Part shown: positions 19,273-28,575 of the stretch, piece by piece
Position numbering within the stretch: the stretch's first letter is position 1
Layout: every line of letters begins with the position of its first letter
Assembly (NCBI GenBank): GCA_006503475.1
Contig: RSEH01000113.1
Span: 1 to 64,000, forward strand
From: Stentor roeselii
Lineage: Eukaryota > Ciliophora > Heterotrichea > Heterotrichida > Stentoridae
Direction: 5' to 3'
DNA length: 64,000 nt
Translations under genes and position numbers: made by a program
The notes under the pieces: generated by a model
What the model was told of the DNA's origin: nothing
Database searches by the model: none
What the model saw: only the letters and a program-made list of their open reading frames with translations

Positions 19273-19932
19273 CTATAATTTGACTCTAGGAGTGAATTTG
19301 AATAGTTCTTTGTCGTATTTCATGATTTCAGGAAATTTTGACAGTCTTTTCATCCAGTCTTGTAGTTTGGGAAATGGGGAAAAGTTGAAACCGAACCATT
19401 TCAAAGAAACGAGTTCTGAGTAACAGGAAAGGTCAGCGATTGAGGCTTGGTTTGTACGGGCTACAAAAGGAAAGTCGCTGAGGATTGCCTCGAGCATGAA
19501 GAAAGAGTCTTCTCTTGCTTGGGTTGTAAGAGCCTCGATGTCGGGAAGGGACTTGCCGTGGATTAGAGGTGCCATGTACTTGTTATGTAAGAAATAAGCG
19601 CAGCCAAGACGAACATGAAGATGGTGCCAGTGAAGGTAACAGTCGACCTGCGCTCTTAATACCGGGTCTTCTGGGTACCATGAAGAGTTCGGGTTGAAGA
19701 CTGTCGAGATGTAAGACAAAATTGCATGAGACTCGTAAAGGACGAGATTTTTATGAAGTAAAGTTGGAATCGTTTGACTTGGTGATACTTTTTTGAAGTC
19801 TTCAGATAAATGCTCACCTTTTGTTATCCTGATCGGGACTTTCTTGTGAGGAACACGGCAGATGTCAAGGTAAATCATTACTGCCCGAGCTGGTTGAGAA
19901 GTGATATCATAATAAAGAACAACTTCTTCCAT
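19273..19932 (-). CDS. Glutathione S-transferase, theta-like
   Basis: 219 aa, the normal GST length, TAG stop. The N-terminal thioredoxin-like half has YYDITSQPARAV (theta-type Ser-containing active-site loop), the cis-proline motif SQTIPTLL and the glutathione-binding YESHAILSYI. The C-terminal helical half includes VDCYLHWHHLHVR and ISIADLSCYSEL-like helix 6 (ASIADLSC). The enzyme conjugates glutathione to electrophiles in the cytosol. It lies between the ML pair and the MARCH-type ligase on the same strand. Confidence 0.88.
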   Translation of the reverse strand: MEEVVLYYDITSQPARAVMIYLDICRVPHKKVPIRITKGEHLSEDFKKVSPSQTIPTLLHKNLVLYESHAILSYISTVFNPNSSWYPEDPVLRAQVDCYLHWHHLHVRLGCAYFLHNKYMAPLIHGKSLPDIEALTTQAREDSFFMLEAILSDFPFVARTNQASIADLSCYSELVSLKWFGFNFSPFPKLQDWMKRLSKFPEIMKYDKELFKFTPRVKL

Positions 19933-19990
19933 TAATGACTAATAAAGGATTTATTTCTGAAAGTGTATTTTTCACTAAATTAATTTTACC

Positions 19991-20752
19991 CTACTTTAAT
20001 ACCTGCCTTCTAGCCCTCGTTGTTAAACTATTGTCTATAAAAAAATTCTGTATTCGATTTCGTTGGGTGAAGGAAATTCCTGTTTTATAAGTGTTTATCA
20101 TAAAACTTTCCTCTTTCACTCCTTCCATGTTTTCAACTAGGCTGCTCTTGGTCCTTGTTTTTTTCCTTTCAACGAATTCTGTCACTTGAGTCACTTCAGG
20201 AGCCACTGTCACTGTTCTCGAAAAAATTTTCCAACTTTTGACTGTACGACTGAAACAGTTCCTTTTAATAGTTCTGCAAAGGATGATGATCATCGCGAGG
20301 TCGATGCAAAGACATACAAGTATTGCAACTGCAATATAAATTTTTCCTGATAAAGCAGAACTTGTTGAGTCATTAATCAAGAAAACCAAAAGAAAGATAA
20401 TAACAGCAGTAGTAATGCCGATGATACTCTGAATCACTATCATTTTAATCATTTCATTTCTGAATCTTTTACAAGTGCAAGTTCGTTTCAAAGTAATTTC
20501 CATTTTGACAGGAGACTTGCAGACATCACAGTTAAAAGCCTTTGGGTCAATATTTTGACTGAGAATCCAAGATTTCAAGCACCTTTCATGAATATGCTGC
20601 ATTGATCCTCGACAACTGCAAGGAGTTATGATTGGGTTTTCAGCGGATTCTAGTTCAAAGCAAATTCTGCAAATTTTATTCGCAAAATTTCTCATCATTG
20701 GGCTGCTTGATATTTTTGAAACGTGATGTGAGTCAATCATTTCAGGGTTCAT
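19991..20752 (-). CDS. MARCH-type RING-CH E3 ubiquitin ligase
   Basis: 253 aa, TAG stop. Residues 28-79 are a RING-CH (C4HC3) finger: CRIC, then CSCRGSMQHIHERCLKSW, then CDVC. Two hydrophobic membrane segments follow at about 105-127 and 133-157, and the C-terminus is a basic cytosolic tail. This is the standard layout of MARCH ligases, which ubiquitinate membrane proteins in endomembranes. The 280-nt gap upstream to the CDPK gene holds no gene. Confidence 0.9.
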   Translation of the reverse strand: MNPEMIDSHHVSKISSSPMMRNFANKICRICFELESAENPIITPCSCRGSMQHIHERCLKSWILSQNIDPKAFNCDVCKSPVKMEITLKRTCTCKRFRNEMIKMIVIQSIIGITTAVIIFLLVFLINDSTSSALSGKIYIAVAILVCLCIDLAMIIILCRTIKRNCFSRTVKSWKIFSRTVTVAPEVTQVTEFVERKKTRTKSSLVENMEGVKEESFMINTYKTGISFTQRNRIQNFFIDNSLTTRARRQVLK

Positions 20753-21033
20753 TTATAGTTCATCTTGAATATTGCCCAATGGTAAGAAAGGGAGGATGGA
20801 GGTTATTCTTTTAAATGGCTTAGAAGATTGAATGGAGTGATGTGGGTTTAACTTGTGATGAGGTAGAAGGGTGCAATGATGAACGCCCAGACTTTGGACT
20901 CTTGGCTGTGAGTGAAAAGATGAAGGTTTAAAATTGGAGGAAAATGTGAGTTGATTAAGAGAGAAGAATTGAGGAGGTATTAAAAATCTTTAAAAATTTT
21001 TTATTTGAAGTAGGTTAATTATTGATTCTCAGA

Positions 21034-22527
21034 CTAGTTATTGTCCTCACCTAATTTCCCTGAATAAGATCTCATATGTTCCATGAACTCATCGATATCA
21101 ATCAATCCGTCTTTGTTCTTATCAGCTTCTTCTATCATCGCCTTGATAGCAGCGTCAGTGTTTCTTCCTCCAAGAGCTTCTTTTAATTCTTGAAGGTCTA
21201 TTGTTCCATCTTCATTTTTGTCAAAAGTTCGAAAAACTTTCATCAAGTTCTGTTTATTGTAAAACTGTTGATGATTTATCGTCGCTGTCAGGAACTCTGT
21301 GTAATTAACCAGCCCGTTCTTGTCGATGTCACAATTTTTTAAAATACTTGATACATCTGCTGTGATTCCGAGAGATTCTGTTGCCTTTGTTATCTCTTCT
21401 GTGCTTAAGTAACCGTCACAGTTTTTGTCTGCTGCTTTGAAGACATGGCTTAGATCGTCTACTGCTTTTGTTTCGATCATCTGAGATGCGATGAAGAAAT
21501 AAACAGCTCTTTGAAGACGACTCTCTGATTTGAATTGGCTGAGTCGTTGTAAGGAATCGCGGTTTATTTCTTTGTCGGGAAGACGGTTTAAACCTCGGGT
21601 TTGTAGCCAGTCATCATTAAAAACCTGTTCAATAGAAAATCGATTCTCAGGTTTTTTTTCAAGCATTTTCCTAATCAAAAACTTAGCCCCTTGAGAAACA
21701 CTATCCCAAGACCCATTACTAAAAGTAAGAGGTTCACTTTTAATCGAACTCATAATTTCTTCAGGATTATTCCCAGTAAAAGGTACATTTCCAGAAAGCA
21801 TAACATAAAGACATACTCCAAGACTCCAAACATCTGCTTTTTTATCATAATCCTGTGCCAAAAGTTCCGGTGCCATAAAACAGCAAGTTCCAACCAATTT
21901 CTTCATTTTTTTATCAGGCTGAACGAATTTCGAAGCTCCAAAGTCAATTAACTTGAGCCTTCCATCTTCCCCTTTCCTATCAAAAATAAAGTTTTCCGGT
22001 TTCAAATCACGATGAACAATATCACTATCATGACAATGCATAATAGCAGAAACAATATCAAGCATATACCGAGCAGCTTGATTCTCTGAAAATCTTTTCA
22101 TTTCAAAGATCTTATCAAAAAGTTCTCCTCCATCACAAAATTCAGTCACAATAAAGATGCGATTTTTATTCTTATAAACTTCGTAAATTTTGATGATATT
22201 CGGGTGATCCAACTGCTTTAAAACCGAGACTTCTTTTAATAACTTTTCAATGTCGGACTCTTGAGGAGGGTTCAAAAAGTCAAGTTGTTTTATTGCTCGT
22301 TTTTGTGATGTCGACTTCTGACTTGCAAGCCAGACCTTGCCAAAGGCTCCTCTTCCAATGATTTCCTCAAATGTGTATTCTTTTGTTATTGGTCGGAAAT
22401 TCAGTTTAATGAAATCCCCCGGGCTTAAGGTGAAGTTGTGAGTGTCTCGAGTTGTAGTGCGAGCCACTTGACGAGACTCCATCGGCTTTTGGTCTTCTGA
22501 TTTAGTTGGAATGCAGCAGGTTCCCAT
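21034..22527 (-). CDS. Calcium-dependent protein kinase (CDPK)
   Basis: 497 aa, TAA stop. MGTCC at the start predicts N-myristoylation and palmitoylation, hence membrane attachment. The kinase domain spans about 52-310: GRGAFG loop at 58-63, Lys80, HRDLKPEN at 172-179, DFG at 195-197, and the APE motif. After a junction helix there are four EF-hands with complete loops (DKNCDGYLSTEE, DIDKNGLVNYTE, DKNEDGTIDLQE, DKNKDGLIDIDE). This is the canonical plant/alveolate CDPK order; calcium binding to the C-terminal module relieves autoinhibition. All catalytic residues are present. Confidence 0.96.
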   Translation of the reverse strand: MGTCCIPTKSEDQKPMESRQVARTTTRDTHNFTLSPGDFIKLNFRPITKEYTFEEIIGRGAFGKVWLASQKSTSQKRAIKQLDFLNPPQESDIEKLLKEVSVLKQLDHPNIIKIYEVYKNKNRIFIVTEFCDGGELFDKIFEMKRFSENQAARYMLDIVSAIMHCHDSDIVHRDLKPENFIFDRKGEDGRLKLIDFGASKFVQPDKKMKKLVGTCCFMAPELLAQDYDKKADVWSLGVCLYVMLSGNVPFTGNNPEEIMSSIKSEPLTFSNGSWDSVSQGAKFLIRKMLEKKPENRFSIEQVFNDDWLQTRGLNRLPDKEINRDSLQRLSQFKSESRLQRAVYFFIASQMIETKAVDDLSHVFKAADKNCDGYLSTEEITKATESLGITADVSSILKNCDIDKNGLVNYTEFLTATINHQQFYNKQNLMKVFRTFDKNEDGTIDLQELKEALGGRNTDAAIKAMIEEADKNKDGLIDIDEFMEHMRSYSGKLGEDNN

Positions 22528-22601
22528 TTAGACTTTATTGAATGGAGAAAGACTTATTGGTTTAGAGTGATTAGGGAATGGTTTGATAAAGGATTATAAA
22601 A

Positions 22602-22907
22602 ATGTTTCAAAGGGCTTTGAAAACTCAGTTTAATGAGCAGAAGTACCTCCAGGTTAGTACTGTTCGCCTTAGAAGGTTGGAACCTGAAATGATGTGTCTT
22701 AAGGGGAAGAGATTTGCTATGTTTTTTGGAATGGTTTTCTTACCTCATCTCATTAAGTTCTATAGGAAGACCCCTGATCATAAAGCTTGTTATGTACCGG
22801 TTAGGAAAGGACTCATGAGGCTCAATGATGATCCTTATGTGAAGTTAATGTCACAGAGCGAAGGATATGGAGTCTTCTATCCTCCAAAGGGAAAGGCTTA
22901 CGTATAG
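22602..22907 (+). CDS. Unknown small protein (101 aa), possibly mitochondrial
   Basis: 101 aa, ATG start, TAG stop. The N-terminus is basic and lacks acids for the first ten residues (MFQRALKTQF), and a short hydrophobic segment lies at about residues 38-53 (FAMFFGMVFLPHLIKFY). The C-terminal third is basic and ends PPKGKAYV. The size, single short membrane segment and basic start resemble accessory subunits of mitochondrial complexes, but no family is recognised. It is divergent from the CDPK gene with a 74-nt gap. Confidence 0.6.
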   Translation: MFQRALKTQFNEQKYLQVSTVRLRRLEPEMMCLKGKRFAMFFGMVFLPHLIKFYRKTPDHKACYVPVRKGLMRLNDDPYVKLMSQSEGYGVFYPPKGKAYV

Positions 22908-23143
22908 TTAGTTAATCTAGATTATAGAGGTTATTATACTAGTGTTTATATATTTTCTTATAGGAGTTGAATTATTGAAGGTAATTTAAACTTATGATTG
23001 AAGGTGCTTGATTTACTGCTTTAAGTTTGTGATTTCTCTCTGAGACACTTTAGTTCGTGTTTGTAAACTTTCTTTTTTCTCTGAAATCCTCCATATCTAA
23101 ACTAGAGCAAATGCTGTTGAAGGCTTTCAGAGCTTCGATTTTC
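22908..23143. other. AT-rich spacer between small gene and RING pseudogene
   Basis: Together with 23485-23972 this forms the roughly 1.06-kb space that flanks the decayed RING gene. I see no gene, structured RNA or repeat in it. Confidence 0.4.
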
Positions 23144-23484
23144 TCAATCTTCTACCAAGGCCTTCGACAAAGACTGCTCAAGATCTTCAAAAGATCTGGA
23201 TATGTCATCCAGGAAAATAGGGATATGCTCTGAGATACTATCTCTGCAAATAGGGCAGTTTAATCCCATATCAATGAATCGGCTGATGCAAAAGTATGGA
23301 AAATATGCCCACATATTAGTGTCGAGACAACAGTTGTAAGTGGTTAATCCACAGAGGCTTTAAGGTAACTGATTTATGCAAATCTTTTTCATCAATATTT
23401 CAATATTTCTTTGATTTCTTCAGAATTAAGATCTAATAAACGTATCATTTTATTCTTCGATTGTAAAACCAAGTACTTCAACAT
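23144..23484 (-). pseudogene. Decayed RING-finger gene
   Basis: Reading the minus strand from ATG 23484, MLKYLVLQSKNKMIRLLDL...EILK is coding-like, then in-frame stops appear and the reading continues in another frame (NIDEKDLHKSVTLKPLW). A third frame carries CGHIFHTF, and one more shift leads into CISRFIDMGLNCPICRDSI and an acidic, helical tail ending at a TGA at 23144-23146. Together these blocks spell the second half of a RING-H2 finger (C-x-H...H-x2-C...CPxC). About three frame changes are needed and no short GT-AG intron explains them, so this is a pseudogene rather than a spliced gene. Confidence 0.65.
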
Positions 23485-23972
23485 AAATATTATTTTTAAA
23501 TACCGATCTGAGGGCGGCTAGCCAATCACAAAATGTTCATAAAACATTTTTCGGTTGTTTCTTATATAATTTTAAATACAATATCTATTCATTTCCTTGA
23601 ATAAACAAGTATTGTCTTGGTAGCTGCTTTCTTTTACCTTTTGAAGAAGATTGATCTGATCAGAAAAGATCTGTAAAAAATCATTATAAAACTGCTTAGA
23701 AAATTTTTGGATCTAAGAATAAAAAACATATGCTCCATTTTATCATAAAATTTTTCCCTAACTCTTAACTTTACCCTTAAGATAATTGCTAAATAAATTG
23801 AAAATACAAAAATTTATTCAGTCTTTCTATAAATTTCTTCCAATACAATCATTCTAAGTTATTAATAATCCCTAAAACTTCAAACTCTTTACAAACCCAT
23901 TTCAAAGCAATCACTCCAAATTCTAATTCACCCCAAAAGCCATTCCATCTCAACCTTCAACATCGATAAAAT
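23485..23972. other. AT-rich spacer upstream of ELMO gene
   Basis: No gene visible in 488 nt. The last 100 nt before the ELMO start are A/C-rich on the plus strand, as before several plus-strand genes here. Confidence 0.4.
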
Positions 23973-24716
23973 ATGTCCTACCATCTTCTAAAATCAAACA
24001 CAAAGGTCGAATCATATCAAAAACTTTTCTCAAGCTGTTCTCAACGTTGCTGTTTTTACCGTTATTTACTCTCAGAGGGTGAACTGGAGTCACTAAATCA
24101 TCTAAGAAGCAAGTCTCGAATTCCTTTCAACAAGGAAAATTTAGTTCACCTAGCTGAACTAAAATCTTTATGGCAAGTGGCCTTTCCAGAGCAGGACTTT
24201 CCATCAGAAATCAAGTCAAGCCAATGGAAGTCGATGGGTTTCCAAGGCCTCGACCCTTCAACTGACTTCAGAGGTTCAGGGCTTTTTGGACTAGAACAGA
24301 TGGTTTACTTAAGCCAGAACTATCCCCATGAATTCAAAGCAATGATGCAAAGTGCCCAGAACTACTCTTTCGCGATATCAGCACTTAATATTTCAGTACT
24401 TTTTAAGTAGCACATGCTGATGAGCTTTTTTCAATTGCACAAACTTCCGACTGGGACTAGAACTGATCAAATCATGCCAATTCATATTTTAAAAGCCTTT
24501 TGTAAGCTTAATGAAAATAGTCCTGATACTATTCATGAGTTGTATGTCGCTGCTGTTATCAAGATGCATGATACTTGGGCTGATATGAATAAAAAAAGGA
24601 AAATGAATGTGATGCAGTTTCAGAATGCGATTTTAACTGCTGGAGATTTTGTTGTTAGTCTTTTAGAAGTTCAACCTGTGAGCCTTGCTGCTTTGAAAAA
24701 ATTGGCTTTTGCTTAA
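23973..24716 (+). CDS. ELMO-domain protein (ELMOD-type Arl GAP)
   Basis: Two exons (23973-24395, 24411-24716) joined by a 15-nt intron (GTACTTTTTAAGTAG) give 242 aa, TAA stop. The ELMO domain covers most of the protein and has its signature WKSMGFQGLDPSTDFRGSGLFGL, including the Arg that acts as the GAP arginine in ELMOD1-3. The stand-alone ELMO domain (no CED-12 PH region) matches the ELMOD group, GTPase-activating proteins for Arf-like GTPases such as ARL2. Without splicing the frame stops at TAG inside the intron, within a conserved helix. The next gene starts 10 nt downstream. Confidence 0.9.
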
Positions 24717-24726
24717 TTAATAAGGA

Positions 24727-25691
24727 ATGATAAAGTCATGTTTAGTTGTTAGACGGTTGTCCGCGGCTAGCTCGATTCAACCTATTTCTGAAGCGATTAT
24801 CAAACTTCCGAGTTTTCTTGAGTTTTATAGGCCAGTCATAAACCTGACAGAAAATGCGATTGAATCTATAGTATCATTCACAGGAGTACCATGGTGGCTT
24901 TCAATTTCATTGTTAACCCTATCAATACGTTTATCAAATCTACCCTTCTTGTACCTTCAATACCGTGCAATGGGTCCTCTATCATCAGCGATGCCAAGTT
25001 ACCGTCTTCTATTCAACATATCAAAGCATTCAACAGCCTCGCCATTGAAAAAGTTATCCTGCATTCTAACATCAATGCGTCAAATAAACAATCATCACTC
25101 AACGCGTTTTTTAAAATCCTTCACTTACGGTTTTTTACAAATTCCTCAATTTCTGACCTTCGTATGGGGTGTTCGAAGTTTATGTGTAAAAAACGAAGAC
25201 TTAAAAACCGGTGGTATTTTTTGGTTTGAAAACCTTTGCGAGTCAGACCCACTGATGATCCTTCCAGTCTTATCAATGGGGATGACGTACTTAAACCTTC
25301 AGCTAGGAGTGACTGCTGAGAACAAAGACTGGTTAATAAACCGATTCAAGGGGTACCTTCAGATCTGGGTAATCCTTACTCTGCCAATATCAGCCAACTG
25401 GCCTTCGGTAAAGGTAAATAGGGAGTTTTTTGCTATTGGATCACGAACTCCTTCTGTTCTTTCATCCAAGCACAGGTCATGTACAAGACGAACATCATGA
25501 CAAAGATAAATCCAGAAGTTCAACAACAGTACATCCAGATCTACTCAAAAACAATTGACCAAGAAACTTCAGAAAGACTGACGAAACTCATCACTACTGG
25601 CATTGAAGGATACTACAGAACTAATGAAAAAATCGTTGTTTATCGACTTGAAAAGTACATCGAACAACAGAATCATTTTAAGGGTAATTAA
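24727..25691 (+). CDS. Oxa1/YidC/COX18-type mitochondrial membrane insertase
   Basis: Two exons (24727-25407, 25422-25691) joined by a 14-nt intron give 316 aa, TAA stop. The N-terminus is basic and Ser-rich (mitochondrial presequence-like). PWWLSISLLTLSIRLSNLPFLYLQYRAMGPL matches the first core membrane helix with its conserved Arg; LQIPQFLTFVWGVRSL, a third segment near residue 170-185, and GVFCYWITNSFCSFIQAQVM form the remaining Oxa1-fold helices. COX18-like proteins insert cytochrome oxidase subunit 2 segments into the inner membrane; assignment to COX18 rather than OXA1 is by small size and is tentative. The stop codon overlaps the stop of the convergent G-patch gene. Confidence 0.82.
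25408..25421 (+). other. Candidate 14-nt intron (GTAAAGGTAAATAG)
   Basis: Exon 1 ends at codon TCG (25405-25407) and exon 2 resumes with GGA at 25422, joining SANWPS to GVFCYWITNS, the last conserved helix of the Oxa1 fold. The two reading frames differ by exactly the shift a 14-nt intron gives; 15 or 16 nt would not restore the frame. Confidence 0.75.
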
Positions 25692-25987
25692 GCTACTTTT
25701 AGTTTTTTCTTGGGAAGGGATAATTGGATCTGCTTCGCCGTGTCGTTAAATAAGTCCTCCCACCAGTTGTCTCCCCATTTTGAACGAGAAACTTCAGCAC
25801 CTAGGCCGAGGTTTTCTTTTCTTTTACGAACTTGTAAAGGTTCAGTTGTGCCTTTAGAGGACTTTCCAAGTCCCTCGCCTTGAGACCAGCCCATTTTCTT
25901 CATGATTTTTTCGCCGAAATGAGAGGAAATTTTATCTTTGGAAAATGATGACCGTTCTGAGACCTTGGCGAGGTACTTTTTAGACAT
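25688..25987 (-). CDS. G-patch domain protein, PINX1-like
   Basis: 99 aa, TAA stop. Residues about 22-65 are a G-patch: FGEKIMKKMGWSQGEGLGKSSKGTTEPLQVRKR and a later NLGLGAE, closely following the PINX1 pattern (FGQRMLEKMGW...GLG...GAT). After it comes SKWGDNWWEDLF, equivalent to the region following the PINX1 G-patch. G-patch proteins activate DEAH-box helicases such as Prp43/DHX15 in ribosome assembly or splicing. Its stop codon overlaps that of the convergent insertase gene by 4 nt. Confidence 0.85.
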   Translation of the reverse strand: MSKKYLAKVSERSSFSKDKISSHFGEKIMKKMGWSQGEGLGKSSKGTTEPLQVRKRKENLGLGAEVSRSKWGDNWWEDLFNDTAKQIQLSLPKKKLKVA

Positions 25988-26023
25988 TATAAGATTTTTA
26001 AAATACTTTTAATACAACATTAA

Positions 26024-26644
26024 TCATCTAAAGTTTGATGTCTTGAAATAGTCACTTACTGATATCACGTCCTCATCAACACTTTCATTGTTTTCACTTT
26101 CATCATCTTTTGATCTACTTGCCTCTGTTTTGCCGAAATCAAAAAAATCTCGGTACTTTCTCTCGTTTTTTTTTAATGCTGTCAAACGATTGATTTTTAA
26201 GAAAACTGGATTTGCTTTTTCATGGTATTTTCTTATTAATGGTCGAAGTTTTGCTGTCTTTTTTAAGGATTGTCTCATTTGTGACTTGAAATTTATGCTG
26301 AATTTGAACTCTTTTGTTATTATTGGAGAGTTTTTTTTAAGGGTTTTCTTGGTTGATAGCTTTGAAGGGGAAATTGAAAAACTACTTGGAAGGACTGGCT
26401 TCGGGATTGAGTGTTTTGAGATGAAGACTGGAAATTCGAAGTTTCTTGCGATTTGTTTGAAGTTTATTGATGGTTTTTGACTTGCTTTTGGACTTTTTTG
26501 GAAAAATAACCTGCCTCGTTGGGTTTTGTTTAGAGTTGATTTTATCTCGAAAGGGCTGAAGCTTGAATTTTTGTTTCTTGTTGGAGTTTGTGAGATTGGA
26601 AAGGTTTTAGGCTTTTCTGATTTCATTAAATCAGAGGAATTCAT
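26024..26644 (-). CDS. Unknown basic disordered protein (206 aa)
   Basis: 206 aa from an ATG at 26644. It ends in TGA, the only intact gene model in this window I found that does. Composition is Lys/Ser/Phe-rich with repeated basic clusters (KKTLKKNSPIITKEFKF, SLKKTAKLRPLIRKYH) and an acidic C-terminus (SKDDESENNESVDEDV). It may be a nucleolar or microtubule-associated basic protein, but nothing identifies it. Confidence 0.55.
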   Translation of the reverse strand: MNSSDLMKSEKPKTFPISQTPTRNKNSSFSPFEIKSTLNKTQRGRLFFQKSPKASQKPSINFKQIARNFEFPVFISKHSIPKPVLPSSFSISPSKLSTKKTLKKNSPIITKEFKFSINFKSQMRQSLKKTAKLRPLIRKYHEKANPVFLKINRLTALKKNERKYRDFFDFGKTEASRSKDDESENNESVDEDVISVSDYFKTSNFR

Positions 26645-26922
26645 TTGAATTCTTATTTATTAGGAATTATTTGATGTTTATACTATAGTGAGTTGATGAT
26701 TGTCTTGGGGTTGGGTATGATTAAAGGGTGGAAAATTAGAGAATTGTGATTGATATCAAATAGTAACTGAAAGATTTTAGATTAAATATAAATCGATTTA
26801 ATGTCTTTTTAATTATTTAATGATTCTAGATAGATTGATTTCATCGAGGTGGATAAAAAATATCGAAAGGTAGTCTTTAATCTAGAAATTTTTACTATTG
26901 ATTAATTGTTATAAAGTATCAA

Positions 26923-28575
26923 ATGATCAACCTTTCACACAAAAAAATTCCACTGCGTCCTGTTAACACTCGGAATCGTTTGAGTATAAGAGATCAAAGT
27001 CTATTGTCTTCAAAAAAAAAAAAGAACCCGTTTAACCCAGACTTGTCAAGTAAGACTCACTTTGCACTTTTTCTGAAATACTCTGAAACAGACCTTGACT
27101 TTCATATGCCCCCAACACTAATCTGCTTCAAAAAGTTAAACCAAGAGACTCTCTACTACCACAAAGCCGGCGAGCTTCACATGGAATCAGGTTTTTCAAA
27201 GCTACCCAAGTTTTTCGAACTATCAAAAGATCAAGAAATCCAAAAGTACCGTTCACCAAGATTTATCGTATTTACCCCAAGCGGAATCACCCTTTTAAAC
27301 GAAGAAGACGATTTAAAGCAAATTCTCCTAACTGAAAATCAAATCCTAATCCAGAAGTTTATAAATTCCGACAAAAAAAACTGCTCCAAGCTAAGAGTTT
27401 TCTGGAATCGCGAAAAAGGATTCACTTATTTAAACGTGATTAACAAGAACCAACTTCCTAAAACCCAGTGGTTTCAAGATGAAAGAATAAAAAAAGGTCA
27501 GTCGAGTTATTTATTCAAAGTAAATGATTTCCATTACGCTGGTCGACTCCTGAAGACTTCAATGTCTCCTTTTAACTTATATTCTTCTAAACTCAAGCAA
27601 ACCCGAGGAGCCCAATCAAAGACAACTAAATCAAGCGACTTTATTATCCGAAGAAACAGCCATGCGAAGATAAGCTACTTTCAAAACTCGTACCTGGCGA
27701 AACAGTCCGATGCTGAAAATAGTTTAAGCAGTAAACTGCTTCTTTCCTTCCCGAAACTTGAATTCGTGGTATCAAGCATCATGAATTCTTTTGATAAATG
27801 GACTGAAAACCTTGGATTCCAAGTCGTCAAAAAGGCTTGCTTTGACTTTTTAGAAGATAGAAAAGGAAAAATGTTTCTTGTTGGGTGCAAGTTCCAAGAT
27901 ATCGACCTTGAAGCTTATCTTTCTTGTCTTAGCTTGAAAAGAGTTACTTTTAATGGCGAAAGTCAAGTACAAGAAACACGGTTTGAAGACTTTTCAGCTG
28001 AAAAAGAAAAGTTTTCTAAAAAAATTCTTGATTTTAAAAAGAGACTTGAGTCAATTTCAGTGAAATCAGTAGGCTACGTAGATACCGATAAATCATCAGT
28101 CATTGCCCTTTACAAACCAGTGAATAACAACAGGTCTAAATTATCTTCAACAAAAATCGACAACGAATTATCACCAATCGCCAAGTTATACGACTCAACA
28201 ATAAACAAAGCCCGAGAACTTAAGAAAAAGACTAAACAATTCTCAGTAATTTTCGAAGATTACTGTTCTAAAGGGTGTACAATCATTGAAATAATAGATG
28301 AAATAATTGACCTTTTGACTTTAAATGATAACTTCGCCCCTTTCATGAGACAATACCTGAAAGTTCTAAACTTTCGAGACTTTCTAGACAGTTGTCTTCG
28401 AGGTCTGGTCTTCAGCGTGAAATCAAGCAATCAATTACTTAAAGACCTGGGAGTGACTCGTCGTAACTTCGAAGACTTTATAATGACACTAAACTCATCA
28501 CTTTCCAAGCACTACGAAGAAGAACTAAAAGACTTAATCCTTGAAAATTTAATTGAAAGTTCAGGGTTCACTTAA
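26923..28575 (+). CDS. Unknown 550-aa protein, probable ciliate-specific family
   Basis: 550 aa, ATG start, TAA stop. Segments are: a basic N-terminus (residues 1-40); a region with repeated short hydrophobic strands (about 40-170: HFALFLKYSE, LYYHKAGELHM, FIVFTPSGITLLNEEDDL); a compact alpha/beta segment about 270-320 (FVVSSIMNSFDKWTENLGFQVV...CFDFLEDRKGKMFLVGCKFQ); and a helical C-terminus (about 410-550). No membrane segment or known domain. Its stop codon abuts the stop of the convergent TPR gene with no nucleotide between them. Confidence 0.7.
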   Translation: MINLSHKKIPLRPVNTRNRLSIRDQSLLSSKKKKNPFNPDLSSKTHFALFLKYSETDLDFHMPPTLICFKKLNQETLYYHKAGELHMESGFSKLPKFFELSKDQEIQKYRSPRFIVFTPSGITLLNEEDDLKQILLTENQILIQKFINSDKKNCSKLRVFWNREKGFTYLNVINKNQLPKTQWFQDERIKKGQSSYLFKVNDFHYAGRLLKTSMSPFNLYSSKLKQTRGAQSKTTKSSDFIIRRNSHAKISYFQNSYLAKQSDAENSLSSKLLLSFPKLEFVVSSIMNSFDKWTENLGFQVVKKACFDFLEDRKGKMFLVGCKFQDIDLEAYLSCLSLKRVTFNGESQVQETRFEDFSAEKEKFSKKILDFKKRLESISVKSVGYVDTDKSSVIALYKPVNNNRSKLSSTKIDNELSPIAKLYDSTINKARELKKKTKQFSVIFEDYCSKGCTIIEIIDEIIDLLTLNDNFAPFMRQYLKVLNFRDFLDSCLRGLVFSVKSSNQLLKDLGVTRRNFEDFIMTLNSSLSKHYEEELKDLILENLIESSGFT

